Virus record (IMG/VR): IMGVR_UViG_3300008050_000027 | Span: 1 to 64,000 of that record | Reading direction: 5' to 3' (one strand) | Length of the DNA: 64,000 bases | DNA from: a virus | Part shown: in pieces, positions 44,568-52,589 of the stretch | Numbering within the stretch: position 1 is the stretch's first letter | Layout: each line of letters opens with the position of its first letter | Notes under the pieces: generated by a model | Told to the model about the DNA's origin: nothing | Databases searched by the model: none | The model's input: the letters and a program-made list of their open reading frames with translations, nothing else | Translations under genes and position numbers: made by a program

Positions 44568-45980
44568 TTATTTCAATCTAGCACGTTGACGAACGTCAGC
44601 GAGTGTTTGATCACTCATTAATTTTCCATCTCTAAAAACGACATTTAACATGTCAACAGCATCCGGAATCTGTAAATCATCAGTTACCGTCATATACTCT
44701 GATCCATTCGTTGGTGTAACGAATGATGGGTGTGACAATAATCTAAGGCGACCCTTTTTACTATTTTTCGAGGGCATTGTCGCCGGCCTTTTAAAAACAT
44801 CACGCTGCTGCCCATTTACGACGGCACTTGAGCACTTAAATGCAAATTGACATGTGTCTCTATTACAATCTTGTAACAAGCCGCCGCCAGAACCAAAGAC
44901 AACATTATCGAGACTATACCCTGCTTCTAGTACGGCATCAATAATTTCACTTAAGGTGCGACGATTGATGCCATCGCCCTGAATCACTCTTACTTGTGGT
45001 GGTAACATACGGTAACCTTTGTCATTGTAAGCACCCCCAAATTCAGTGTCTAAAATCCTTAGGAGGGCAGGTACGACCTTTCTGGGATCACCTGAATCTG
45101 GTCGAATGACCACCGTACCATCTCTTGCCAAGACAGCTTCCTTTAATTCTCTACCCCAAAGCCTTTTTGTCGCTTCGTATATATCCCAAGAATCAGACAC
45201 AACAGCTACTGGCCCAGTAGGAAATTGTTCTAACATATTTTTATATGCTTCTAACTCACTGGCCTCGCCCCAGCTCGTAATAGTTGAGTGCTCGGCGGCG
45301 GGAATACTAACCCCTGCCATATTATGGCCGTAGTACTCTCGTAAGAACTGGATTGCCGGAAGAGTATCTGATCCACTGAAGTTCACTAGATGTGCTGCGC
45401 CACCCATAGCTGCAGATTCCATAGATGTTGAACCTCTGCAACCAAAATCATGCAACTTATACTGTAGGCCAAGCAGATCGTCAGCAGAACGCTTAAGCCC
45501 ACTCTTAATAGCTTTCTTCATTTCCCTTGAAATGGTCGCGACCGTTGATGTATACCAGCATTGAACTAACAATGTCTCAACGTAATTGGTCAACCACCAA
45601 CACTGTGGATCTGTATTCTCCACAGTCATCATTACATTTCTTGGCTTGATTGGCATTCCCTCAGGAACTGCCTTAATTTCAATTGGCAGCCGGCCATCAT
45701 GCTTTTCTAGGATATATTCCCAGCCCTTTCTATAGAACATGTCTGAGTTGCCAAAATGATCAGCAAAGTATATTGAAGCTTCATTGATCTTTTCTTGTGT
45801 TACAACTTGACCAGCAAGATATCTCTTGATTAAATACTGTAAGCCGAAGAATACAACTTCTTCAAACTCGCCGCCCCTAGATTCAAAATAAGAATATATA
45901 TTTGATGTATTAGGAGGATATTGTTTAGCGTGTGATGCTTTGTATGAATCAGAAAGTAGGATAATATTGTCGTTGATCAT
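44568..45980 (-). CDS. nadV: Nicotinamide phosphoribosyltransferase
   Basis: The 470-residue protein matches NAMPT/NadV: an N-terminal LLSDSYKASHAKQYPP and FESRGG, LHDFGCRGSTSMESAAMGG, VRIQGDGI-like and VIRPDSGDP segments for phosphoribosyl-pyrophosphate, and a GSGGGLLQ phosphate loop. It makes nicotinamide mononucleotide (NMN) from nicotinamide. Its start overlaps the adenylyltransferase gene by four bases, forming a two-step route to NAD+. In other phages this pair restores NAD+ when host defences destroy it. Confidence 0.93.
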   Translation of the reverse strand: MINDNIILLSDSYKASHAKQYPPNTSNIYSYFESRGGEFEEVVFFGLQYLIKRYLAGQVVTQEKINEASIYFADHFGNSDMFYRKGWEYILEKHDGRLPIEIKAVPEGMPIKPRNVMMTVENTDPQCWWLTNYVETLLVQCWYTSTVATISREMKKAIKSGLKRSADDLLGLQYKLHDFGCRGSTSMESAAMGGAAHLVNFSGSDTLPAIQFLREYYGHNMAGVSIPAAEHSTITSWGEASELEAYKNMLEQFPTGPVAVVSDSWDIYEATKRLWGRELKEAVLARDGTVVIRPDSGDPRKVVPALLRILDTEFGGAYNDKGYRMLPPQVRVIQGDGINRRTLSEIIDAVLEAGYSLDNVVFGSGGGLLQDCNRDTCQFAFKCSSAVVNGQQRDVFKRPATMPSKNSKKGRLRLLSHPSFVTPTNGSEYMTVTDDLQIPDAVDMLNVVFRDGKLMSDQTLADVRQRARLK

Positions 45981-46876
45981 GGTAGGTATTCCTTTTTTAG
46001 AAAGTTGATAAGAGGTCTATGGCCCGGCATTATGCCTTCATGCGCTTTACGTAATTCGAACCATTTAACTTCACACAGATCATCACCAGCAACAGCTTCT
46101 GTATCATCTATTCTAACAGCAAAGAGTGATGTTAGTAACCCTATTTCGCCGGCTTGCTTCATCCTCCAATCACCAACGGGCGTACTCATAAGGTATTTAA
46201 AATCATCTTTAATAATATCAATTCCAGTTTCTTCTCTCAATTCTTTAGAAGCTTCACATTCAAGTGTTCTACCTTTATCAACCATTCCACCTGGCAAACG
46301 CCATTTTACTTCATTATTTTTTCTACCCAGGAGAACCATCATACCACTTGATCGAACTGTCAAGACTGCTATATCTACGCACATTTTGACATAAGGCCAT
46401 GAATTTTGCGTTGAGTAAATTATTCCAGCTCTAAAGTCTGGAGAATTTCTTACAACTTTGCCTAAGTCCTCGCGTTGTTCTGTACCACTATGGTACCTTA
46501 TCGCTGATTCTACCTTTACTGTAGTAAACCTCCCTTTGTAGTGAGATTGAAATGAATCTCTTCCACCATATAGCATGGCTTTTGATATATTGGGAATGAC
46601 AGCAGTAACAGCTGAATCTAGTTGATCGCTCCATACCTCATCTGACTGTTTGTCGTGTAAAGGTAAGAGAATAGCATCTGGATACTCAGATTGAATTGCT
46701 CTTGCCCTTGTTTGGTAATCTAAAGGATCATGCTTTGTCCCTTGGATTGGTGATACACCAATAAAAATTACTACTTTTCTATGATTTTCAAATGCCTTGT
46801 TTATAAGGAATCTGTGTCCCTCATGTAAGGACTCTACTTGGAAGCGCCCAACTATGACGCCAACATCTACACTCAT
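45977..46876 (-). CDS. nadM: Bifunctional NMN adenylyltransferase / Nudix hydrolase
   Basis: The 299-residue protein joins two domains. Residues 1-170 are a nucleotidyltransferase of the HxGH type (GRFQVESLHEGHRFLINKA, GVSPIQGTKHDP), which makes NAD+ from NMN and ATP. Residues about 175-299 hold a Nudix domain with the complete box GGMVDKGRTLECEASKELRE, followed by ETGI, which likely hydrolyses ADP-ribose. GGAGAAGTAAA precedes the ATG. It acts directly after NadV. Confidence 0.92.
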   Translation of the reverse strand: MSVDVGVIVGRFQVESLHEGHRFLINKAFENHRKVVIFIGVSPIQGTKHDPLDYQTRARAIQSEYPDAILLPLHDKQSDEVWSDQLDSAVTAVIPNISKAMLYGGRDSFQSHYKGRFTTVKVESAIRYHSGTEQREDLGKVVRNSPDFRAGIIYSTQNSWPYVKMCVDIAVLTVRSSGMMVLLGRKNNEVKWRLPGGMVDKGRTLECEASKELREETGIDIIKDDFKYLMSTPVGDWRMKQAGEIGLLTSLFAVRIDDTEAVAGDDLCEVKWFELRKAHEGIMPGHRPLINFLKKEYLP

Positions 46877-46896
46877 TTTACTTCTCCAACCTACTT

Positions 46897-46928
46897 AATT
46901 GGGTCTACATCGTGTAGGCCAATTTTTT
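46897..46928 (+). terminator. Hairpin with T-tract, plus-strand direction
   Basis: AATTGGGTCTACA pairs with TGTAGGCCAATT (one bulged G and one G-U pair) and is followed by six T on the plus strand. That is the form of an intrinsic terminator for rightward transcription, although no rightward gene ends here. On the minus strand it is the leader of nadM. Confidence 0.5.
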
Positions 46929-46988
46929 GAGGTTAATTAAATTATTTTGTTAAATTATAATAACACTATCATTATAATTTGTTCAACG

Positions 46989-47648
46989 TTATTTTTCACA
47001 AGGAAAAAATAGTTCTTCTGCTTTTGATAGATGCGCTGGTATTAGCAACTTGAATGCACCCAATGCATCAGAATCCGTCGCTACGATATTGTCCCAAGTA
47101 TAAGAGCTATCATCATATCCATAAGTGAATGTTACAGGCATTACTCCAGGATCCGAAAACTTCGCAGTCGGAGCTTTCTTATTGACCTTAACTAACTTCG
47201 TTAAAAACTCTTTGTCAAATGCTTCCCTTATAGTGTTATAAATAATATGTGTCCCAGGAAATGTCTGCCTACTAGAAATGCTAGTAAGTGATGACATTGA
47301 CATAGGGATTTCTTTATCTTTTAGATGATCAGTACCTGCCATAACGTTCATCCGCATTTTAGCATTGTCACCCAAAAGTAAACCTTCAGTTGGTGAAATC
47401 TTCGCTGTATTTGCTGTATTTAGTTCAGTATATAGCTTGGACCCACAAACAACAGAATCGACGAACTTCAATGAGACTACTGTAATTTTATTTTTAATAT
47501 CAGATGATAGATTACAGATTGCAGTCTCGATGTCATTAATCAATTCAGCGTTAATAACTTCATGACAAGAAGCAAGTTTAAATTTAAATTTCTTTGTGTT
47601 CTGTGTACCTACTATTTTCCAGATGTGTGTTTTATTTACTTTGTTCAT
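46989..47648 (-). CDS. Hypothetical protein
   Basis: The 219-residue product (MNKVNKTHIWKIVGTQNTKK at its start) has mixed helix and strand content and contains LLLGDNAKMRMNVMAGTD and FPGTHIIYNTIREAFDKEF. I do not recognise a family. It precedes nadM with a 112-base gap that contains a hairpin and starts divergently from the plus-strand HREDGPA gene. Confidence 0.55.
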   Translation of the reverse strand: MNKVNKTHIWKIVGTQNTKKFKFKLASCHEVINAELINDIETAICNLSSDIKNKITVVSLKFVDSVVCGSKLYTELNTANTAKISPTEGLLLGDNAKMRMNVMAGTDHLKDKEIPMSMSSLTSISSRQTFPGTHIIYNTIREAFDKEFLTKLVKVNKKAPTAKFSDPGVMPVTFTYGYDDSSYTWDNIVATDSDALGAFKLLIPAHLSKAEELFFPCEK

Positions 47649-47715
47649 TTTACATTCTAAATAATATATTTTTTTGTAAAAATGAATAAAAACGTAATAT
47701 ATTAATAATACATTA
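47649..47715. promoter_or_regulatory. Divergent promoter region
   Basis: This AT-rich 67-base gap separates two divergent genes and must carry starts for both directions. No specific promoter match can be assigned. A T7 run and TATATT-like sequences are present. Confidence 0.35.
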
Positions 47716-48205
47716 ATGCCATATAAATTAGAGTTTATAATAACACGGGATTCTAATCTTCAAATCTTTATGCGCGATGATTGTAAGATTATAACTGAGA
47801 TTGACTATGTTACTGGCAAAATCGATAGTATTATGTACGAAAAATATTGACTCAGCCGATAACTTTGGTTACTACAAGCTGCATCGTGAAGATGGACCTG
47901 CCATCGTAGCTTTTTATAATAATGGCAATGTATGGTACGAAAAGTATTTTGAAAATGGTCATTTGCACCGAGTTGATGGCCCAGCTGAAGTCAGTTATTA
48001 TGATACTGGCGTCAAAGCGACAGAACTCTACTGCCAGAAAGGCCACATGCATCGAGAAGATGGTCCCTCAAAGACATATTTTACCGATGGCAATTCTGAA
48101 ACCATTCTGTGTTACGCTATTGACGGGACAGACTATACAGTTAGTGCTTATAGACTCTATCTTCTTATGAGAGAAGATTTTAACTCTTTAAAAGAGACTT
48201 ATTAA
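47716..48205 (+). CDS. HREDGPA-family protein, plus strand, possible frame break
   Basis: The clear HREDGPA frame reads LHREDGPAIVAFYNNGN, LHRVDGPAEVSYYDTG and MHREDGPSKTYFTDGN, then the family end AYRLYLLMREDFNSLKETY at 48205. It has no good start; its first options are TTG at 47801 or ATG at 47807. An ATG-led frame from 47716 (MPYKLEFIITRDSNLQIFM) stops at 47850 and would join the HREDGPA frame if one A were removed from the A5 run at 47840-47844. Either two overlapping genes or one disrupted gene is possible. Relatives are at 1-1612. Confidence 0.6.
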
Positions 48206-48420
48206 TGAAAATTGAATGTGCAGACATAAAATTAGGTGATATAATTGAGGTGCCAATCTATGGGAATGGTGGCTTGAAGGACACTAGGTGTTACGTTCTA
48301 AGTATTGAGCCACAAATAAGCGGTTTACTTCGACTGCTATTACTCACAATGAGTGACAATAAGGTATACGGAAGGCTAGGGCATGCGACAACACCCATAA
48401 CGCTCATTTGTCGTCTTTGA
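48205..48420 (+). CDS. Small hypothetical protein
   Basis: The 71-residue product (MKIECADIKLGDIIEVPIYG at its start) looks like a compact beta domain. The ATG overlaps the HREDGPA stop (TAATG), so it is translated from the same rightward message. No family recognised. Confidence 0.5.
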   Translation: MKIECADIKLGDIIEVPIYGNGGLKDTRCYVLSIEPQISGLLRLLLLTMSDNKVYGRLGHATTPITLICRL

Positions 48421-48455
48421 AATTAGAACTAGTCATCTTATGCCGATGAATTTAA

Positions 48456-50089
48456 TTATGTATACTCGACAACAAGGTTTGGGCACCCATAAATTTTGAC
48501 AACACCATTAGCAGCAGCAACATCTTTTTCACTTATTCCATTTGTTGCTCTGAACTTGAATCTGTCATATCTATTAGTAAAGTCTGTCCACCAAAATCGT
48601 GGTTTTGTTTTTGCTACTATTTTATAACCTGCAGCTTTATACCCTTTCCCATTTCCGTATCTCAAATCAATATACGAGATTAACCCTACTTTTCCGTCAT
48701 TAGTAGATATTTTAAATGCACATTTTGTAAGTCTTGATAAACCTCCAACGACTGTGCAATCTTTCTTAACAGCAAACCGAGCGACTTCATAAAATTTATC
48801 ATATTTTTTGTGAAAAGCACTTCGCAAAGAAATCGCAGCCATTAATTTATCTTTATGAAATAAACCAAATGCATATTTTGCCCTTACATCTCCATCAATA
48901 TGATTATTATCAAAAAAAGCTCTGCGCTCTTTTAATTTAATTTGCTTAATATTACATTCTCTAGCCCCAATTTTAGTTGCAGACAATCCAAGTTTATACT
49001 TTAGCATACTTTCAACTATATGTCTTTTGTTCTTCCATTCATCTTCAAAAATGTGTATAAGCTGCACACCCGCAGTATTACATATGTCTGTTTTTTTCAT
49101 TGCATAATCATAATTTAAAAATCTTTCTGAGTGCCAAAATAAACCGTCGTATTCTATAGCAAGTTTTTTACCAATTAAAATGTCAACTTCTTTTGGTTTA
49201 ATTAAAGTTCTATCAGATAACGTGACATTATTTTCAAAAGATTTTATGAATTCATATAAATCAAGCTGGCCCTTCGATTCTTTTGGATTGCAATTATGAC
49301 AAACTGGTGTTGTCTCTATCGTACCTAGTGTCTTAAAGCTTGAAACATTGCAGTTTAAACATTTAAACTCAAGTTTCGTAGTGTATTTACCTCTATATAC
49401 TTCTGGTGAAGTTATTAGCTCAAATCCATGCAGTCTAGATGTACGTTGAACTAATTCTGATATCTTCATTCGGCGGCCAGCTTCTCTATGAACATACCGA
49501 TCAGAGATTTTTTTACTCATTGCTAAAACTTTCGGATCAGAAGATTTTACAAGCCCTTTATTCCACGAAGTAAGAACACCCTCCGCGTATAATCTCTTCT
49601 TTGTCTCAGATATCTTTTTTGCTGATGCTTAGCCTTGACTGGATCTTTAATTCTCCAGTCTAGTATCTCGCCCGCCTCGGCTTTTTTTGTGTATGTTTCA
49701 CTCGTCTTCTTTGCTGACTTAAACACCCTTTCATCAGTATTCTTAGTTAAACCGTCATTCCAAACTTTATATTTTCCGTCTTTATAACCTTGCGCTCTTT
49801 TGGCTATCATTTTTGCTTGTACAGTTTTATCAGCAAAACAAGAATCAATTCTTGCATTGTGTCCACGCACGTACTTTGAAAGATAACCCTTTTTCCACCC
49901 TGCCCACTTAATCGGCTCTGAGCATTCTGAAGAACATTGACAAGTTGGAACTATCCCATCTAAATACAGATCGACATATTTTGATTCGTAATCAGAAATT
50001 TCATGATCTGTATTTAGGTGGACAAGAAACCTTTTCTCTTGTTTATATTGTTTTGAGCAAATATAACAAACTATAGCTTTTTGTACCAT
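48456..50089 (-). pseudogene. Homing endonuclease (second copy) broken by a frameshift
   Basis: Two frames together give a homolog of the 1609-3204 enzyme. The first (50089 to 49547) has CYICSKQYKQEKRFLVHLN, a zinc-finger start, and one WNDGLTKNTDER repeat. The second ends at 48456 and carries another repeat (SWNKGLVKSSDPK, lying upstream of its nominal ATG at 49520), then KEVDILIGKKLAIEYDGL, FWHSE, HIFEDEW and RFWWTDFTNRYDR. Adding one A to the A6 run at 49611-49616 restores a single chain of about 544 residues. The site is not a good slippery heptamer, so an inactivating or sequencing deletion is likelier than programming. Confidence 0.75.
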
Positions 50090-50110
50090 AATATATGGTA
50101 CATTTTTTTT
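50082..50110. promoter_or_regulatory. Hairpin at the homing-endonuclease start, T-tract on plus strand
   Basis: TGTACCATA pairs with TATGGTACA around a 3-base loop and is followed by eight T on the plus strand, an intrinsic terminator form for rightward transcription. On the minus strand the ATG of the endonuclease is in the 3' arm, so it can mask the start. Confidence 0.5.
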
Positions 50111-50157
50111 ATAAATTGTTCAACCCAATGCAAGCTATTATATAGATTTATAAGAAA

Positions 50158-50646
50158 TTAAAATTGGAGTACGGCGTTATCATATCTTACGACGAATGTT
50201 ACCCAGCATGCTTCGTTATTTTCCATAGCTAGCTCATTATAATTAACATCTTTAGGCCAACAACCTTTGAGATCCCATAATTCCACAACCGTACCGACTG
50301 GATCTAATAATTTCAATTGCATATCTCTTTTGTAGAAATCTGCATATCCAGAACGACCAGAAACTGATTCGAAGTTCAGCCTTAGCCATTCTTCAATTTG
50401 CTGTGCACCAGATGGAGCAATAGCATCATATAATTCGCAGCTTATAGGTTGGAACTCATGCTTACCAGCAAGGTAGCGTTTGGAATTAATCCAGTCGATT
50501 GTAATTTCTTCAAAAACACGTTGTGGGCGTGCTGTGGACTTCATAAGAAAAGCGTCAACGCCCTCGATTTGCAAGATCCATCGGAATTTTCTTTTTGGTT
50601 CGTAACGGTTTGGTAACATGTCTACGACGTCGAGTGTTTCAGCCAT
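50158..50646 (-). CDS. Tail tube protein (T4 gp19-like)
   Basis: The 162-residue protein has the size and pattern of gp19-type tubes: RFRWILQIEGVDAFL-like opening (FRWILQIEGVDAF), a ITIDWINSKRYLAGKHEFQP segment, SCELYDAI and the WLRLNFE helix. It forms the inner tube within the sheath encoded upstream. AAAGGAG precedes the ATG by six bases, a strong site fitting a high-copy protein. Confidence 0.85.
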   Translation of the reverse strand: MAETLDVVDMLPNRYEPKRKFRWILQIEGVDAFLMKSTARPQRVFEEITIDWINSKRYLAGKHEFQPISCELYDAIAPSGAQQIEEWLRLNFESVSGRSGYADFYKRDMQLKLLDPVGTVVELWDLKGCWPKDVNYNELAMENNEACWVTFVVRYDNAVLQF

Positions 50647-50684
50647 TGTCTCTCCTTTTGATGATGTCTAACATCATTTCTTGT

Positions 50685-50692
50685 TATAAATA
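50685..50692 (+). promoter_or_regulatory. TATAAATA motif before a small plus-strand gene
   Basis: The sequence equals the T4 late promoter core and faces the gene at 50768. Evidence is only the motif in an AT-rich gap. Confidence 0.3.
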
Positions 50693-50767
50693 TATCATTA
50701 CTTATTTTTCGACCAGAAATTGTTATTTTACTTTATTATAAAGCTCTTATTAAAGATATTTATTTCT

Positions 50768-51022
50768 ATGACGTCACTTCGTGTTTGCTTATTGGAAACT
50801 CCAGAAATCTCTATCAAACATCTCATGCATCTGGACACTGGAGTGTTTATACATTATGCTATTTCATTCCCCAAAACAGAAGGCTTTTATGTCTACAAAA
50901 TCTCACCTTATATTTCTAAAAAAATAGAGACAGCGTATAGAAGACATAAATCAATCGGCAAAAAAGCTGTAGCAATTAAGAAAAATGCTCAGGGTGAACC
51001 TTTTAAAGTTAAATCACTTTAA
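50768..51022 (+). CDS. Small basic hypothetical protein
   Basis: The 84-residue product (MTSLRVCLLETPEISIKHL) is basic towards its end (KIETAYRRHKSIGKKAVAIKK). I use the ATG at 50768, since the upstream TTG start would add a low-complexity hydrophobic stretch from AT-rich DNA. No clear binding site precedes it. It ends overlapping the small gene on the other strand by nine bases. Function unknown. Confidence 0.45.
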   Translation: MTSLRVCLLETPEISIKHLMHLDTGVFIHYAISFPKTEGFYVYKISPYISKKIETAYRRHKSIGKKAVAIKKNAQGEPFKVKSL

Positions 51023-51130
51023 ATCTACAATAGTAGCTTCCGTTAGAAGCTGCGAAATAAAGTTCCGAAGAGTACCCGCAGCAAGCTGGTTTGAAATGGC
51101 GGCGCGGACATCTTTGACCCTAACAAGCAT
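51014..51130 (-). CDS. Stand-alone leader peptide of the GTTWCTA/LRV family
   Basis: This 38-residue frame (MLVRVKDVRAAISNQLAAG, then TLRNFISQLLTEATIVDLK) matches the first 38 residues of the large paralog at 62491 almost position by position and ends soon after the LLTEA motif. It thus carries only the proposed targeting leader. It may be a remnant of a deleted fourth paralog or an independent small protein. A near-perfect inverted repeat (51033-51053) covers the LLTEA codons. The next two genes upstream also start with similar leaders. Confidence 0.55.
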   Translation of the reverse strand: MLVRVKDVRAAISNQLAAGTLRNFISQLLTEATIVDLK

Positions 51131-51144
51131 TTTATTTCAAAATC

Positions 51145-51546
51145 TTAAGCGTTGACGCCAGATAATCTTTCTCTTGGCTTTTGTGGTACTTTTTTACCCT
51201 GCACGATTGGAATAACTTTTCCCTCACTTTCTTGTTTTTGTAATACAGCTAATAGTTTTCTAGATGACCATTCCAGATCGCTGTGTCTTTTTCCCCTACC
51301 TTTAAGCACGACTGTATTTACATCATACTGGCGTATAAACTTTCTCCAATCATCCCGCTTCCATTTCTTTGAATCATCAACAAGCCCGATTCCATGGACG
51401 GGATCAATAATACGCTGGACACCAGTTTCATCAAAAACTACATGGACTGTATCATGTGATTTAGGAGCTGGGGCATCTTGCGTCATGGCACGCATGTCCA
51501 TAGCTTCGCTTATTAAAGACCTTAATTGGCTAAATTTAATTTTCAT
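51145..51546 (-). CDS. Hypothetical protein with capsid-targeting-like leader
   Basis: The 133-residue product begins MKIKFSQLRSLISEAMDMR, where ISE-A fits the T4 prohead protease rule (I/L-x-E, then A/G/S). The rest (VHVVFDETGVQRIIDPVHG, KWKRDDWRKFIRQYDVNTV) is not recognised. It overlaps the upstream gene by four bases. If cleaved, about 120 residues would remain inside the head. Confidence 0.6.
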   Translation of the reverse strand: MKIKFSQLRSLISEAMDMRAMTQDAPAPKSHDTVHVVFDETGVQRIIDPVHGIGLVDDSKKWKRDDWRKFIRQYDVNTVVLKGRGKRHSDLEWSSRKLLAVLQKQESEGKVIPIVQGKKVPQKPRERLSGVNA

Positions 51547-52454
51547 TTGTTATCACCCAGGCGGTTATTTTTGATTATCTCTTGTGCCATCTCGAGGTGT
51601 CTTTGGACCTCAACTCTGCGAGCCATTGGGACAAGCCCTACAAGCTTTTTTACACGTTCTAACTCAGTTTCGATAGATCTCATTTTCCGTATAGCATTAC
51701 CATCAGGTTTCTTTGGTGTTAGATAGTCTTCATTCATCTCACGAATTAATGTTTTAAGTTCACCATAAGTAATTTTTGCCACAGACTCACTTTTAAGTGA
51801 CGGTACAGCGGATAATATTTTCGCGACATCACTCATCATATTTTTATCTAATGCAACCATGAGCACTTTTTTCAATGTTTTCTTATATCTAGGATCTGAT
51901 TTCGCTTTTGCAATTAAAGGCGGAATAATCTTTCGCAACTCTGCATGAGGTAAGTCGCCCCATGTCGGTTCTTTCATACTTCTTGCTTTATCTGACAAAG
52001 CAACATCACCACGAGCTGAGGGTCGCCCGGTCATCTGCACGTCATTCGCAACAGCATGAACTGAAGCGCCAGGGTTATCTGGACCGCTGGCAGTTCTATA
52101 CCTTTGTGCTCCAGTTTGGATCTCTTTCCCACGTTGCGCAGGAGACATCCAGACTAACTCTTTCTGTTGAGCATGATGCAAGTTACCGTACTCCCACCAG
52201 TCAAGAGGCTTTGGTTTGCGAAGTTGCCCAAAAACAAGTTTCTCAGGGACGTTTGTCCAGATTTTTGTAGGCCTATTTGAATCATAAACAAACAGCAGGA
52301 ACATCCCATGTGTTTGAAATGTTCCATGATTAACATCATCGCCCAGTCGCCCGTAAGCAATTGCCTTCAGCCGTTTAACTTCCTCATGCGGAATATTACT
52401 TGTCGTTCCAGCTTCATTTATTATGTGTTTAATTTCACCGATGGTCAATTTCAT
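51543..52454 (-). CDS. Hypothetical protein with leader and internal leader-like repeat
   Basis: The 303-residue product begins MKLTIGEIKHIINEAGTTS, with the same INE-A motif. Near residue 225 it contains AKITYGELKTLIREMNEDY, a second copy of the leader pattern inside the chain, as if two genes had fused. The central part (THGMFLLFVYDSNRPTKIW) looks globular; a pair of LPHAELRKIIPPLI-like helices follows. No enzymatic motif is recognised. It is co-transcribed with the gene at 51145. Confidence 0.6.
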   Translation of the reverse strand: MKLTIGEIKHIINEAGTTSNIPHEEVKRLKAIAYGRLGDDVNHGTFQTHGMFLLFVYDSNRPTKIWTNVPEKLVFGQLRKPKPLDWWEYGNLHHAQQKELVWMSPAQRGKEIQTGAQRYRTASGPDNPGASVHAVANDVQMTGRPSARGDVALSDKARSMKEPTWGDLPHAELRKIIPPLIAKAKSDPRYKKTLKKVLMVALDKNMMSDVAKILSAVPSLKSESVAKITYGELKTLIREMNEDYLTPKKPDGNAIRKMRSIETELERVKKLVGLVPMARRVEVQRHLEMAQEIIKNNRLGDNK

Positions 52455-52544
52455 CTTATATTGCTCTCTATGTCCCTAGGCTCTTCATACAAGCTCTATT
52501 GTATACTGGCTATTGGTACATATGGCCCACACAGCGAGTAAACC

Positions 52545-52583
52545 AGAAGTGATCTTATAAACCCAACTTATAAGATCACTTCT
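52545..52583. terminator. 16-bp perfect hairpin after the first sheath gene
   Basis: AGAAGTGATCTTATAA pairs fully with TTATAAGATCACTTCT around a 7-base loop, seven bases after the sheath stop at 52590. It is a likely transcription end or RNA-stabilising 3' structure, although no U-tract follows on the minus strand. Confidence 0.65.
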
Positions 52584-52589
52584 GTGTGT

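Noticed and set aside
49520-49630. Programmed -1 frameshift in the second homing endonuclease
   Set aside because: The zero-frame CAA AAA AGA does not give a proper X-XXY-YYZ heptamer in phase; an indel in the A6 run is simpler.
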